64,000 bases of DNA from an uncultured Collinsella sp. (GTDB taxonomy: Bacteria; Actinomycetota; Coriobacteriia; Coriobacteriales; Coriobacteriaceae): positions 12,127 to 76,126 of the forward strand of contig CAUBGU010000001.1 in the NCBI GenBank assembly GCA_958435545.1. The letters run 5' to 3'. The translations under genes were made by a program, and so were the position numbers. This document shows, one piece after another, positions 36,673 through 45,638 of this stretch. Under the pieces are notes generated by a model. That model saw nothing but the letters and a program-made list of their open reading frames with translations. It did no database searches and had not been told where the DNA came from. Each line of letters starts with the position of its first letter. Positions within the stretch are counted from its first letter, which is position 1.

Positions 36673-38157
36673 CTAATCCCTCAGCCACTTGGCAGCATTG
36701 GGATGATCGGCGCAAAAGTACTTCTTGGCGCGGAAGGGACGCATGCCGGTCACCTTGACCAGGCAATCGGTGCGGGGCATAAGCCCAACCTCGCCTGGGG
36801 TCATCACGCAACCGCGCACATCTACGGCAGTGCGCTCGGCGCCCACGTACTTGGTGCCCAAAACCGACTCGCCACACAGTTCGCTTATGTAGTTCTGCGT
36901 CGCGATGTTGCTGCCGCCGCCCATATAGACCAAACTATCGCAGTTATCGAGGATGGTAAGCGCCGTGGATTTGCCGTACACGACATCGAGCTGGCTCAGC
37001 GATTGCGCACACATCAAAAAGCTAATGCCGCGACTGCGCACAGTCGCAATGCTGCGCTCAAAATCGGGGATGCGGCCCACATTGGGAAACTCATCGAGCA
37101 CAAACTGCACGCGACGCTGCAAATGGCCGCTGGGGCTGGCATCGGCACGGCGCTGGGCAAGGTTAAACAGCTGCTTAAGGGCAACGTTCGCAAGCCATGC
37201 ATTAGCCGAATCGTTGTCGCTCACCTTAAGATCGATCATGCGCTTGCCCTCGTCAATACGATCAAGACGCATCTCGTCATTCTCAAAAACGCGCATGAGC
37301 TGAGGCGTCTTAAGCCGCGAGATAGTTGCATTGAGCGTGATCAGAATACTCTTAAGCGTCCTATCTGCCGCACCTCGAAAATCGCGATACTGCTCAACGC
37401 CATACAGATCAGCGTTCTCCGCACCAAACTTATCGAGAAACTCCCTGGACTCCACCTCTTCTACAAGGTAGTCCAACGGGAATCGCCCCTCACCATCTCC
37501 CGTAACCTTGATGAGCGCAGCCAGTTTAAAGACGTTGTTCATCTTAAGGTAGCGGCGCGGGGCATTGGGGTCCTCACCCGGCGTAAGGGTGCCGGCAAGG
37601 GTCTCCAGGAGGAACAGGATTCCAACAATCGCTCGAAGCAGCAGGTCGCTCGCGTTATTCCAGAACGGATCATACCTAAGGCTACGGCCGTCAGGATCGA
37701 CCCCCTCCATGATTGCCGCCACTGTGGTGGGGATATCCTCGACATCCATCACGTAACGCAGAGGGTCGTATCCGGCCGACTGCTCGGGATTAACAGTATC
37801 GAGAACCGTTACCTCGTAGCCGTCCTCTTCAAAGCCTTTCCCCGTACGGCGCAGCAGCTCACCCTTGGTGTCTGTGACCACATAACAGCATTCGTGGTGA
37901 TTGAGCAGGTTGGGCAAAATGAAACTCGCCGTTTTGCCGCTGCCGGTACCTCCAAAGGCAAAAACATTGTTGGACACACTCGTCTCCCAATGCTTGTCGT
38001 CCTCGTAGAACGCCACCGTGGCACCCTGCGCCAGGATCACGTCGCGCTGCTCATCGCCGGACGACAGCGCCCGCATCTCCTCCTTAGTCGCCCACTTCTT
38101 GGTCTGATACTCCGTTTGCTGCGCGGCCTCGTAGCCGTACATCTTGATGACTGGCAT
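36673..38157 (-). CDS. VirD4/TraG-like ATPase lacking the membrane anchor
   Basis: A 494-aa P-loop ATPase of the T4SS coupling-protein family: Walker A GGTGSGKT (69-76) followed by ASFILPNLLNH, CYVVTDTKGELLRR, Walker B VLDEFPNVG (354-360) and AQSLSQLDVVYG. The usual N-terminal transmembrane pair is absent; the protein starts MPVIKMYGYEAAQQ, with AAAGGGG 7 nt upstream. No relaxase or other T4SS gene is nearby. It may be a remnant of a conjugative element or a repurposed DNA or protein motor. Confidence 0.88.
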   Translation of the reverse strand: MPVIKMYGYEAAQQTEYQTKKWATKEEMRALSSGDEQRDVILAQGATVAFYEDDKHWETSVSNNVFAFGGTGSGKTASFILPNLLNHHECCYVVTDTKGELLRRTGKGFEEDGYEVTVLDTVNPEQSAGYDPLRYVMDVEDIPTTVAAIMEGVDPDGRSLRYDPFWNNASDLLLRAIVGILFLLETLAGTLTPGEDPNAPRRYLKMNNVFKLAALIKVTGDGEGRFPLDYLVEEVESREFLDKFGAENADLYGVEQYRDFRGAADRTLKSILITLNATISRLKTPQLMRVFENDEMRLDRIDEGKRMIDLKVSDNDSANAWLANVALKQLFNLAQRRADASPSGHLQRRVQFVLDEFPNVGRIPDFERSIATVRSRGISFLMCAQSLSQLDVVYGKSTALTILDNCDSLVYMGGGSNIATQNYISELCGESVLGTKYVGAERTAVDVRGCVMTPGEVGLMPRTDCLVKVTGMRPFRAKKYFCADHPNAAKWLRD

Positions 38158-38194
38158 GGCGTGACCCCTTTCTTGTCCGTGGCGTTAGTGGTTG

Positions 38195-39112
38195 TTAAGC
38201 AATGCGATCGTCGCCGTCGTCCTCATTGAGCTGTGCCGAGTGCGGCGACTTGGTCGCGTGACCGATCAGGCGCTCGGCCTGCGCCAGATAACTCTCGCGA
38301 GCAGCAGTTGAGACCGTTGTGTCGCCCAGGTACGCAAGCAGTGCATGGATCATCAGCTTGTCAAGCAGGTCGTAATCTTTATGATGCTTGATATTGAGGA
38401 GATAGCGATTTTCGAGTCCGTGTACTTTGTTGGTCAAATCGATTTCCATCTTTTCCTCCATGTAATAAAAAGTGTGTCGTTCGTCCAAAAGTGCCTCAAA
38501 CGGGCGTTTGACGCATAACTCAAAGTTGAAACGCGGACTCGTATCGAACACGCGTCGCTGCACCTTGAGGTAGCGCTTATAAAACATGACGGCATCATCT
38601 TCATCCGCCGTAAAGCCACGCGATCCATCGCGGTGCAGCCGGTCGCATGGCTTTCTGCCATCGGTATGGCGCACGAAGGAGGACGGGATATAGGCACCCT
38701 GCTTGGTGCTGTACTTCATCCCTGTCGCAACTTCCTCGAACAAGAGAACACCAGCCGATTTAAAGCCCGCAGTACGCCCGTGCCTAAACATACTCACCAC
38801 AGTCGCTACACTGCCTATGCGGCTATCGCGCGGGGGAAAATACAGTGGCAGCAAAGCGAGTGTCGCGGCAGTCAAAAGTTCGCGGGCCTCGTGTACATCG
38901 GCTCGATACTGCTCGGGCACCAGCCCGGGAATATCGGGCGAGCGCTCTTCCAGCACGCCAACGAGCGATTTAGCCAGGCGCTCGACGTTCTTCTCGCCGC
39001 AGTACGGACACGGAAGAGACCGTTCTACCTTTCCGTTCATTTCGCACATGTCGCGGAGATCCTCGTCGATCGCACTGAGGAATGCCTCGTAGATGTTGTC
39101 CCGTTTCTTCAT
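38195..39112 (-). CDS. Hypothetical protein with N-terminal zinc knuckle (VirD4-ClpP module)
   Basis: A 305-aa protein that begins MKKRDNIYEAFLSAIDEDLR and has CPYCGEKN near residue 35, a possible half zinc ribbon. Residues 60-120 are hydrophobic helices (LLTAATLALLPLYFPPRD), then basic and aromatic segments. It precedes the VirD4-like ATPase by 37 bp in the same direction and is probably the first gene of the operon. The function is unknown. Confidence 0.65.
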   Translation of the reverse strand: MKKRDNIYEAFLSAIDEDLRDMCEMNGKVERSLPCPYCGEKNVERLAKSLVGVLEERSPDIPGLVPEQYRADVHEARELLTAATLALLPLYFPPRDSRIGSVATVVSMFRHGRTAGFKSAGVLLFEEVATGMKYSTKQGAYIPSSFVRHTDGRKPCDRLHRDGSRGFTADEDDAVMFYKRYLKVQRRVFDTSPRFNFELCVKRPFEALLDERHTFYYMEEKMEIDLTNKVHGLENRYLLNIKHHKDYDLLDKLMIHALLAYLGDTTVSTAARESYLAQAERLIGHATKSPHSAQLNEDDGDDRIA

Positions 39113-39341
39113 GAATGTTTCTTTCTATCCGGTTTCGGGTGTTTGGTGTAAGTCTGTTCTAAGTTTTAGAATGCTCTGAGGTATGGATGATGACAATCGA
39201 CCTAACCTGCAGCTTCGTTAGTGAAATCACCCTGCTTGATAGCGCGGTTTGCCTAAAGGCTGTGTAGCGATTGCATCAAGCAGTTGGTATTGAGTTGGTT
39301 TTGGATTGCTTCGAGGATAGCACAGTAGGCTGTTCTCGTCA

Positions 39342-39371
39342 TTAGAAATTTCTAAATTTTTCTGCTATTAT
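39342..39371 (+). promoter_or_regulatory. Promoter with palindromic operator upstream of the 477-aa gene
   Basis: TTAGAAATTTCTAA (39342-39355) is a perfect 14-bp palindrome. TATTAT at 39366-39371 is a good -10 box, and a weak -35 (TAGAAA, 17-nt spacer) falls inside the palindrome. A repressor binding here would block the promoter. Confidence 0.5.
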
Positions 39372-39401
39372 ATAGCCCACCAAGAAGAAAGGGCTCTATA
39401 C

Positions 39402-40835
39402 ATGCGTGAAACAACATCATTGCCACGTCTCACCGCCGCCGCCCTCTCGCGCGCGCTTAACCTAGAACAAGGCAGCCGCCTACTCACCGTTCGCCTACCT
39501 GGCGCCATCGGCTGCGAGGCGCTTCGTGAATGCTTCAGGCTGAACGGCAACGGCGTACCTAATATTTGCGAACTTGAGCCCGGCAAGCAGAACACGGGCA
39601 ATGACAACGCGGCGCCGGTGTTTATCGATGCCACAGCTTGCGTTCGCAAACGTTTTCGCGAAATCAACAGCGCATGTGAGGCGCTCATTAATGATCTGGA
39701 GCCTGGCTACCTGGGCTTCTGCGATTGGGAGGCCTATCTCTGGTGCCTGTATGCACTAGCCCTCTCCGGTCGTACTCGAGCCGCCGTACTGCTGCCGTTC
39801 GAGTCTTTGGACAACGCCGAGCAGGCACGCGCGATTCTGTTGCGCGAGGGGCTCGTCGAAAGCGTCCTATATCACCCGCTCGCCGAATCTCCGATGCACG
39901 GCATGTACGCACTTATTGTATTGTCGACGGGAAATCGCAGCGTTTCATTCCGCAATGCCGCCACGCCCATGCCACGCCTTCGGTTTGCCGACGGGGCTCG
40001 CTACCCCAATCTTCCCTTGGCTTTCTCCCCTGACTGGAGCGGCATCGAGTGCGACTCACGCAAAACGGTTTCCATTGAAACCGTCGAGCTCGAAACGCGC
40101 AAGCTACTCCAACACCACGCCGCGCTCTCCAAAGGCAGGGTTGGCCTGATCTCCGTAGCTCAAAACTACAGCGCAACGCTCGGCGACAGCTTTATGCGCG
40201 TGGTGCCGTTTATGCCCCGAGACAGCACCACCTCGGATGACATCGACGCTGTCGAGGTGCGCCGCATTTCATCTCAGGATTTCCGCAACGGCTATTTGCT
40301 GCCCAAGGATGTTGCGGAAGGCGCGTCGGAGCTGGATTCCGAACCTGTAAAGGTAAGTCCAGACGTGTTGGCTCGTTACGAGCTTCGTTGCGGCGATATC
40401 GTCATGCCGCGCATACTCGGTCGTTACGGCGCGTCGAACCTACTTGTGGTCGGCATCGATGATGCAAAGCAGCATCTAGTTGCCTCGCACAACACCACCG
40501 CCATTCGCCCGGCGATTCCAACGATGACCGACGAGGAGCGCATGGTGTATGCAGAGATGGTCGCGGCGTACCTCACCGACGGCCATGGGTCCATAGTTTT
40601 GCAGGTATTGTCCGACAATCAGTACAGCCACGCCATCCGCCCTACCGATCTGTTCGAGATCGAAGTCCCACCAGCACTCGACCCGCGTACGCGCGAGTAT
40701 AGCGAATCCATCAATCGCTTTGCCGAGGTCGTAAGGGCCAAGAAACAAGCCGAGGCCGCTGTCGCCCAAGCCCAGCGCAACCTCGAAGCCGCAAAGAAGG
40801 CCGTTACTCAGGTGGTCGACCAGGCCTGTGAGTAG
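39402..40835 (+). CDS. Protein resembling a joined type I methylase C-terminus and specificity domain
   Basis: A 477-aa protein. Residues 90-200 resemble the C-terminal part of HsdM-type N6-methylases (RAAVLLPFESLDNAEQARAI, LVESVLYHPL, MYALIVLSTGNRSVSFRNA), but no NPPY/F catalytic motif is present. Residues 270-430 resemble an HsdS target-recognition domain (VRRISSQDFRNGYLLPKDV, LRCGDIVMPRILGRYG, LVASHNTTAIRP), ending in a coiled coil (AEAAVAQAQRNLEAAKK) like HsdS spacers. It stands alone, with its own promoter, operator and terminator. It probably binds DNA but cannot methylate; the role is unknown. Confidence 0.6.
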   Translation: MRETTSLPRLTAAALSRALNLEQGSRLLTVRLPGAIGCEALRECFRLNGNGVPNICELEPGKQNTGNDNAAPVFIDATACVRKRFREINSACEALINDLEPGYLGFCDWEAYLWCLYALALSGRTRAAVLLPFESLDNAEQARAILLREGLVESVLYHPLAESPMHGMYALIVLSTGNRSVSFRNAATPMPRLRFADGARYPNLPLAFSPDWSGIECDSRKTVSIETVELETRKLLQHHAALSKGRVGLISVAQNYSATLGDSFMRVVPFMPRDSTTSDDIDAVEVRRISSQDFRNGYLLPKDVAEGASELDSEPVKVSPDVLARYELRCGDIVMPRILGRYGASNLLVVGIDDAKQHLVASHNTTAIRPAIPTMTDEERMVYAEMVAAYLTDGHGSIVLQVLSDNQYSHAIRPTDLFEIEVPPALDPRTREYSESINRFAEVVRAKKQAEAAVAQAQRNLEAAKKAVTQVVDQACE

Positions 40836-40860
40836 CGCATACATAGGCAGTAGAAACGTC

Positions 40861-40899
40861 TTAAGCCGGCGGCAGGAACTAATCCTGCCGCCGGCTTAA
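40861..40899. terminator. Bidirectional hairpin between convergent genes
   Basis: TTAAGCCGGCGGCAGGA (40861-40877) pairs perfectly over 17 bp with 40883-40899. It lies between the stops of the 477-aa gene and the AbiEii gene and can serve both, although T runs are short. Confidence 0.7.
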
Positions 40900-40908
40900 C
40901 TATCTAGC

Positions 40909-41799
40909 CTATTCCCATCCCGTGGTCTGAGGATTCCATTTGCGCACATTCGCCGAATGATTAAAGCACGGTGTATACAACCGATTGACGACCCCTTCTG
41001 CCCCAGCAATGTTCCCCGCGAGATCAAGTACCCCCGCCTGCCTCGCCATCTTTATGTACTGCGCAGAACCATTTTGTTTCCACCAGAGAGGCGCCACGAA
41101 CTCTTCCGGCATTGCCACCTTGCGGGCAGATGCTTCTTTCTCGACCCTCTCGACAAGCGTAGTCCCATCGACGAAGCAAGTTTTCGCGTACACCAAGATG
41201 TCGACTATATCCTTGATTCGCGAAGAGGCACGGCCCTCATGCATCTCTACCATTGCGAGCAATTTATCTGCAAGGGCACTCTCCACTCGGCATACTCGAT
41301 AGTCGCAGACTGGGAGCCCCTCAATATTCAAACGATCGATCGGCGCAAGAACCTCAGGCTCAAGTCCCCGCACTTCATCAATTACCAAGTCAATTGAAAT
41401 TGGCTGCAGCTTCTTGGTTCCCATAAAGGGGGTGAACCACACCTTCGCACCACACCGATACTCATCTTCTTTTTTGATCTGCTCTGCACGATCAAAGACA
41501 AACGAAACGAAATCCTCCAGATCAATCGAAGCCGCCCGCGCCAGATCGGCAACAGCCTCTTCGAGGCTCTCCTCTTGAGCAACCAAGTCAATATCTCTTG
41601 TGACACGCGCATCGAGTGTTCGCGCCAGGACGCTTTGGCCACCCTTGAGTACAAAGCGGCCGTCATCTTCTGAAAAAACGCGACATAGGAAGCGATGAAA
41701 GTAGAAACCGACGATCGCCCGATTAGTATCCATCGGCGATTCTCTTGCGGCATCCCTAACAGCCATCTCCAGTGCGGCAGGTGTTTTGTACTTCACCAT
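40909..41799 (-). CDS. AbiEii-type nucleotidyltransferase toxin
   Basis: A 296-aa protein of the AbiEii/AbiGii family: FVLKGGQSVLARTL and RVTRDIDLVAQEE carry the GG and D-x-D nucleotidyltransferase motifs, ISIDLVIDEV the third acidic residue, and ADKLLAM...RIKDIVDI the conserved helical part. Such toxins add nucleotides to tRNA or otherwise arrest growth during phage infection. It lies 15 bp downstream of the AbiEi antitoxin gene. Confidence 0.9.
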   Translation of the reverse strand: MVKYKTPAALEMAVRDAARESPMDTNRAIVGFYFHRFLCRVFSEDDGRFVLKGGQSVLARTLDARVTRDIDLVAQEESLEEAVADLARAASIDLEDFVSFVFDRAEQIKKEDEYRCGAKVWFTPFMGTKKLQPISIDLVIDEVRGLEPEVLAPIDRLNIEGLPVCDYRVCRVESALADKLLAMVEMHEGRASSRIKDIVDILVYAKTCFVDGTTLVERVEKEASARKVAMPEEFVAPLWWKQNGSAQYIKMARQAGVLDLAGNIAGAEGVVNRLYTPCFNHSANVRKWNPQTTGWE

Positions 41800-41814
41800 G
41801 TCCTCCGTTTTTCA

Positions 41815-42438
41815 TTACTCGTTCAGCGCCGTCAACAAGGGCATCATCAACTCGCGTCGTTTGGCGGTTTTAGAGTTCTCCTCTACAAGATCTTTCAGCC
41901 GCTGTATCTCGAGCCCTCGCCCAAGCGCGTCGTTATAGGCATCGATAATTAATGAGGGGTCCTCGCAATCGAGGCAAAGATCAACAAGCGTGCGCTCGGG
42001 TTTAGTTACCGGCAGGCCGTCGAGCCAGACGATGTCCTGCTCAGCGATCTCGCGCTTTGCAAAAGAAAGGGATTCGTTTCTCGTATTGATGCGCATGGGC
42101 GCGGTCATCCTGTAGGGGGACAGATAGAAATCGCCCATTTGCTGTAGGTTCGCCGCTGTCGTACCGCTCACGGCGATGCCATCCCACTGGCGTTTTCTCT
42201 CCCACGCGCAAAGGGAGGGATTGGTGAGTTTCCAAAAAGCGTTGAGCTCGTCAGTGTCTCGGCGCTGCGTGCCCGACATCCGGTAGGCGCCGTGGCATAT
42301 CCGTTCAAGACGCCCCACGCGGCATGAGTGTGCCAGCGCATCTCGAGAGATGTCCATACGAGCCGCCTGGGCTGTGGTGAACACGCCCTCACTCTCGGAA
42401 AGCTCGCTTATCGCCGTTATGTTGCTAAAGTACTTCAT
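41815..42438 (-). CDS. AbiEi-type antitoxin / transcriptional repressor
   Basis: A 207-aa protein starting MKYFSNITAISELSESEGVF. The N-terminal winged helix (VFTTAQAARMDISRDALAHS, then VGRLERICHGAYRM) is the AbiEi antitoxin domain; the remainder (LDGLPVTKPERTLVDLCLDC) is the family C-terminus. It should neutralise the downstream nucleotidyltransferase toxin and repress its own operon. There is no Shine-Dalgarno sequence; the promoter geometry suggests a leaderless message. Confidence 0.88.
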   Translation of the reverse strand: MKYFSNITAISELSESEGVFTTAQAARMDISRDALAHSCRVGRLERICHGAYRMSGTQRRDTDELNAFWKLTNPSLCAWERKRQWDGIAVSGTTAANLQQMGDFYLSPYRMTAPMRINTRNESLSFAKREIAEQDIVWLDGLPVTKPERTLVDLCLDCEDPSLIIDAYNDALGRGLEIQRLKDLVEENSKTAKRRELMMPLLTALNE

Positions 42439-42473
42439 GTTGCAATTGTAGGATATTCTCATGCTTTTGCAAC
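42439..42473 (-). promoter_or_regulatory. AbiE promoter and inverted-repeat operator
   Basis: On the minus strand TTGCAA (42472-42467, -35), a 16-nt spacer and TACAAT (42450-42445, -10) lie 6 nt before the ATG. The sites GTTGCAA (42439-42445) and TTGCAAC (42467-42473) form an inverted repeat overlapping both promoter boxes, as expected for AbiEi autoregulation. Confidence 0.6.
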
Positions 42474-42557
42474 GTGATTTTGATTCCCTATGACCGGCGT
42501 GCTTTGCGTACCCCTTTTCTGCCACCACTTTGTCATCGGCCCACCATCCCCTGCTAT

Positions 42558-42739
42558 CGAGGTCTAATACTTTTCCGCGAAGTGAACGTCTGTTTTTGGA
42601 CCCCTGGAGCATCCGCATTTTTCAACGGCATAAACGCAGGATTCTGGCATCAAAGCCGCAGGAAACGGCACCCGAAAAGTGTCGATGCTTCGGGGGTCCG
42701 TTTTCACTCATTCACTTCTCGGAAAAGTATTAGACCTCG
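42558..42739. mobile_element. MITE-like element, copy 1 (182 bp)
   Basis: The ends are near-perfect inverted repeats: CGAGGTCTAATACTTTTCCG at the left and its complement (with one mismatch) at the right, continuing inward as an imperfect hairpin (GGACCCCTGGAGCAT with ATGCTTCGGGGGTCC). A copy of about 87% identity lies at 45639-45819. It codes for nothing. The surrounding 42474-42994 region otherwise holds only the promoter of the next gene. Confidence 0.8.
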
Positions 42740-42994
42740 CTGTCAGCCGTCCCAAAGATCAGACTGCACCTCCTTCACGCCACGCAAAACCTGCCTTTTC
42801 TGCCCCCGCCCGCCTCCGCGCCACCCAAAAACTCATCCACTATTAATCTTGGCTCAAGAATCGCTTAATCTATAACCTGCACTATAGAGTTCGACCAAGG
42901 GCGGGGCGGCACCGCGCAACGCAGGCCGCCGAACGCAACGCTCGCGCCCGGGCAGATAGCCCGGCGTCGCGCCCATCGAACGAAAGGACAGGTC

Positions 42995-43537
42995 ATGGAC
43001 GACCTCGAAAAAGTTGAAACCATCCGCACCAAGTACAACGTGAGCTACACCGATGCCAAGGCGGCGCTCGACGCTGCCGACGGCAACGTTCTGGATGCCA
43101 TCATTTGGCTCGAGTCGCAGGGCAAGACACAGACCACGTCGGCGCACGCCGCCACCGAGTCCGCGCCGGTCGACGAGCCCTCGGCCGAGATGGTCGCCGC
43201 GCAGGCAGCCTACGAAAAGTCGAGCGAAAAGACCGACTTCTCCAAGAAGATGGACAGCGTGTGGGAGTACCTCAAAAAGCTCTTCCGCCTGAGCCTGGAC
43301 ACCAAGTTTATCGCCACGCGCCGCGATGCGATCATCCTCAACATCCCCATCCTGATTCCCATCGTCGCCCTGTTTGCCTGGGGCGCCACGATATGGCTGA
43401 TGCTGATTGGTCTGTTCTTTGGCATGCGCTACCGTATCGACAGCGACGGCGACGTGCCCGGCAGCATCAACAACCTGATGGATCACGCCGCCGATGCCGC
43501 GGACGGCATCAAGCAAAATCTGAACGACGACAAGTAA
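42995..43537 (+). CDS. UBA-domain membrane-associated protein (DUF4342-like)
   Basis: A 180-aa protein. An N-terminal UBA/TS-N-like three-helix domain (EKVETIRTKYNVSYTDAKAALDAADGNVLDAIIWLE, residues 5-40, quoted as consecutive short parts: EKVETIRTKYNVSY and ALDAADGNVLDAIIWLE) is followed by a linker and a DUF4342-type segment with one or two membrane passes (AIILNIPILIPIVALFAWG, IWLMLIGLFFGMRYR). AAAGGA precedes the ATG. It lies 18 bp upstream of a response regulator and probably belongs to that envelope-stress operon. Confidence 0.75.
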   Translation: MDDLEKVETIRTKYNVSYTDAKAALDAADGNVLDAIIWLESQGKTQTTSAHAATESAPVDEPSAEMVAAQAAYEKSSEKTDFSKKMDSVWEYLKKLFRLSLDTKFIATRRDAIILNIPILIPIVALFAWGATIWLMLIGLFFGMRYRIDSDGDVPGSINNLMDHAADAADGIKQNLNDDK

Positions 43538-43555
43538 TCGCAGACGGGGGCACGC

Positions 43556-44341
43556 ATGGCACGGATCCTTATCGTAGAGGACGAGGAGAAAATCGCCCGC
43601 TTTGTGACGCTCGAACTGGAGCACGAGGGCTACCAGGTGGAGCACGCCGCCGATGGCCGCACCGCCGTTGACCTGGCGCTGGAGCGCGACTACGATCTGA
43701 TTCTGCTCGATGTGCTGTTGCCGCAGCTCAACGGCATGGAGGTCCTGCGGCGTGTCCGCAAGCACAAGGACGTGCCGGTGATCATGGTCACCGCGCGCGA
43801 TGCTGTGATGGACAAGGTGGCCGGGCTCGATGCCGGCGCTGACGATTACCTGACCAAGCCGTTTGCGATTGAGGAGTTGTTCGCACGGATCCGTGTGGCA
43901 CTGAAGCGCTCGGAGGCCGTGCGGACGGCTTCGGGCGTTGGCGGCGCCGGCGTCAGGGCGGGTATGGCGGGCGGCGCGGGCGAGAGCGCCGTTGCGATTC
44001 CCCCGGCCAGCAACTCGACCCAGGCCTCCGCTTCACCCTCCCCTGCCACGCTCACCGTGGGCTCGGTTGCGCTCGACCCCGACCGCCGCGAAGTCACGGT
44101 CGGCGGCTCGCCCATCGCGCTCACGGCCCGCGAGTTCGACGTCCTCGCCCTGCTTATGGCACATGCCGGCACCGTGCTCACGCGCGAGCGCATCGTGCAC
44201 GAGGCACTGGGCTACGAATACGTAGGAGACACCAACAACGTCGACGTACACATCGCGCACCTGCGCGCCAAGATCGAAGACGCCGGCGGTGCCCGCATCA
44301 TCCAAACTGTGCGCGGGGTGGGCTATGTCTGTCGCGCGTAA
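43556..44341 (+). CDS. OmpR/PhoB-family response regulator
   Basis: A 261-aa regulator. The receiver domain has the acidic pocket (VEDEE), the phosphoacceptor Asp in LILLDVLLPQ, Thr in MVTARD and Lys in YLTKPFA. A Gly/Ala-rich linker of about 45 residues (longer than usual) leads to a winged-helix DNA-binding domain (ALTAREFDVLALLMAHAG to VDVHIAHLRAKI, ending VRGVGYVCRA). It overlaps the histidine kinase gene by 17 nt. Confidence 0.94.
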   Translation: MARILIVEDEEKIARFVTLELEHEGYQVEHAADGRTAVDLALERDYDLILLDVLLPQLNGMEVLRRVRKHKDVPVIMVTARDAVMDKVAGLDAGADDYLTKPFAIEELFARIRVALKRSEAVRTASGVGGAGVRAGMAGGAGESAVAIPPASNSTQASASPSPATLTVGSVALDPDRREVTVGGSPIALTAREFDVLALLMAHAGTVLTRERIVHEALGYEYVGDTNNVDVHIAHLRAKIEDAGGARIIQTVRGVGYVCRA

Positions 44342-45620
44342 CGCCGAGACCAAGCGCGTCACCTCCATCGCCCGCGCCATCAACTGGAGCTACATGTGGC
44401 GCCGCTTGGTGAGCTACGTCTGGCTCGATCTGTTGCTGGTGGTGATTGCGGCGGCGATCCTCGTCTATGGATACAACCAGACGCTGCCCGACAGCGCGTT
44501 TACCGCAGGCTGGATTCCCGGCGCCACCGTTCACGGCATGTCGCTGACGCCCGCGCGCGGCTGGGACCTGACAACGCTCACCTACACCGTCGAGCTTGCG
44601 CGCACCAGCAAGACCTTCCCCCTCGCGCAGGACCTCGTCACGCTATGGCCTCTCTACCTTGTCGTTGTGGGTTGGCAGGTCATCAGCGTGCTCAACATGC
44701 TCGGCGGCGCGAGGCGCGTGCGCCGCACCATGGCGCCGCTCAACGACCTGGCTTTGCGCGTGGACGAGCTCGGCCGCATGCAGCTCTCCGGCGGCAAGAT
44801 GGAAACGCTGGAGCAGGCCATCGAGCGAGCAAGCGTCGATTCGCCGAGCGTCACCACTGGCGACGCCGACCTGGCGAGCATCGAGGTCGCGCTCAACCGC
44901 CTGCTGCGCCAGATGCAAGAGGCCAAGCTGCAGCAGATGCGCTTTGTCAACGATGCGAGTCACGAGCTGCGCACGCCCATCGCGGTAATTCAGGGCTACG
45001 TAAACATGCTCGACCGCTGGGGCAAAGACGACCCGGCCGTGCTGGCAGAGTCCATCGCCTCGCTCAAGGCCGAAAGCGAGCACATGCAGGAGCTCGTGGA
45101 ACAACTGCTGTTTTTGGCACGCGGAGATGCCGGCCGCACCGTGCTGCGGCGCGTGAATACCAACCTGGCTGCACTGGTCGGCGAGGTGTGCGAGGAATCG
45201 CAGATGATTGATGCCGGGCACACATATCGGCTGGCTTTTGACGCTGCGTTTGCCAGCGACCCGCGCTGCGACGCGTCCGTCGATGTCGCGCTCGTGAAGC
45301 AGGCTCTGCGCGTGATCGTGCAAAACGCCGCTAAGTATTCGGACGCGGGAACGACCGTCACATTTGGCATAACACCCGAAGCGGGCACGGGCGCGGTCGA
45401 CATAGCCGTTGAAGACGAGGGCATCGGCATGAACCAGGAATCCGCAGCTCACGCGTTCGAGCGGTTCTACCGTGCCGACAACGCGCGCGATGTCGGCGCA
45501 CAGGGTTCGGGCCTGGGGCTCGCCATTGCCAAGTGGATTGTCGACAGCCACGGCGGCGTCATCGGTGTGACCTCGGTCGAAGGGGTCGGCAGCCGCTTTA
45601 CGATTCGCCTGCCGCGGTAG
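44325..45620 (+). CDS. Sensor histidine kinase
   Basis: A 431-aa kinase with two membrane segments (LLLVVIAAAILVYGYN and LYLVVVGWQVISVLNML) around a short extracytoplasmic loop, a linker, HisKA (FVNDASHELRTPIAVIQGY, phospho-His in SHELRTP) and HATPase_c (NAAKYSDAG, DEGIGM, FERFYRAD, GSGLGLAIAKWIV). The start at 44325 overlaps the regulator stop. It acts with the preceding response regulator; the stimulus is unknown. A MITE follows its stop codon by 18 bp. Confidence 0.93.
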   Translation: MSVARNAETKRVTSIARAINWSYMWRRLVSYVWLDLLLVVIAAAILVYGYNQTLPDSAFTAGWIPGATVHGMSLTPARGWDLTTLTYTVELARTSKTFPLAQDLVTLWPLYLVVVGWQVISVLNMLGGARRVRRTMAPLNDLALRVDELGRMQLSGGKMETLEQAIERASVDSPSVTTGDADLASIEVALNRLLRQMQEAKLQQMRFVNDASHELRTPIAVIQGYVNMLDRWGKDDPAVLAESIASLKAESEHMQELVEQLLFLARGDAGRTVLRRVNTNLAALVGEVCEESQMIDAGHTYRLAFDAAFASDPRCDASVDVALVKQALRVIVQNAAKYSDAGTTVTFGITPEAGTGAVDIAVEDEGIGMNQESAAHAFERFYRADNARDVGAQGSGLGLAIAKWIVDSHGGVIGVTSVEGVGSRFTIRLPR

Positions 45621-45638
45621 GAAGCCCCCTCGTGAATC

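Noticed and set aside
36673..38157. An integrative conjugative element based on the VirD4-like gene
   Set aside because: No relaxase, VirB4, integrase or attachment repeats are present around it in the window.
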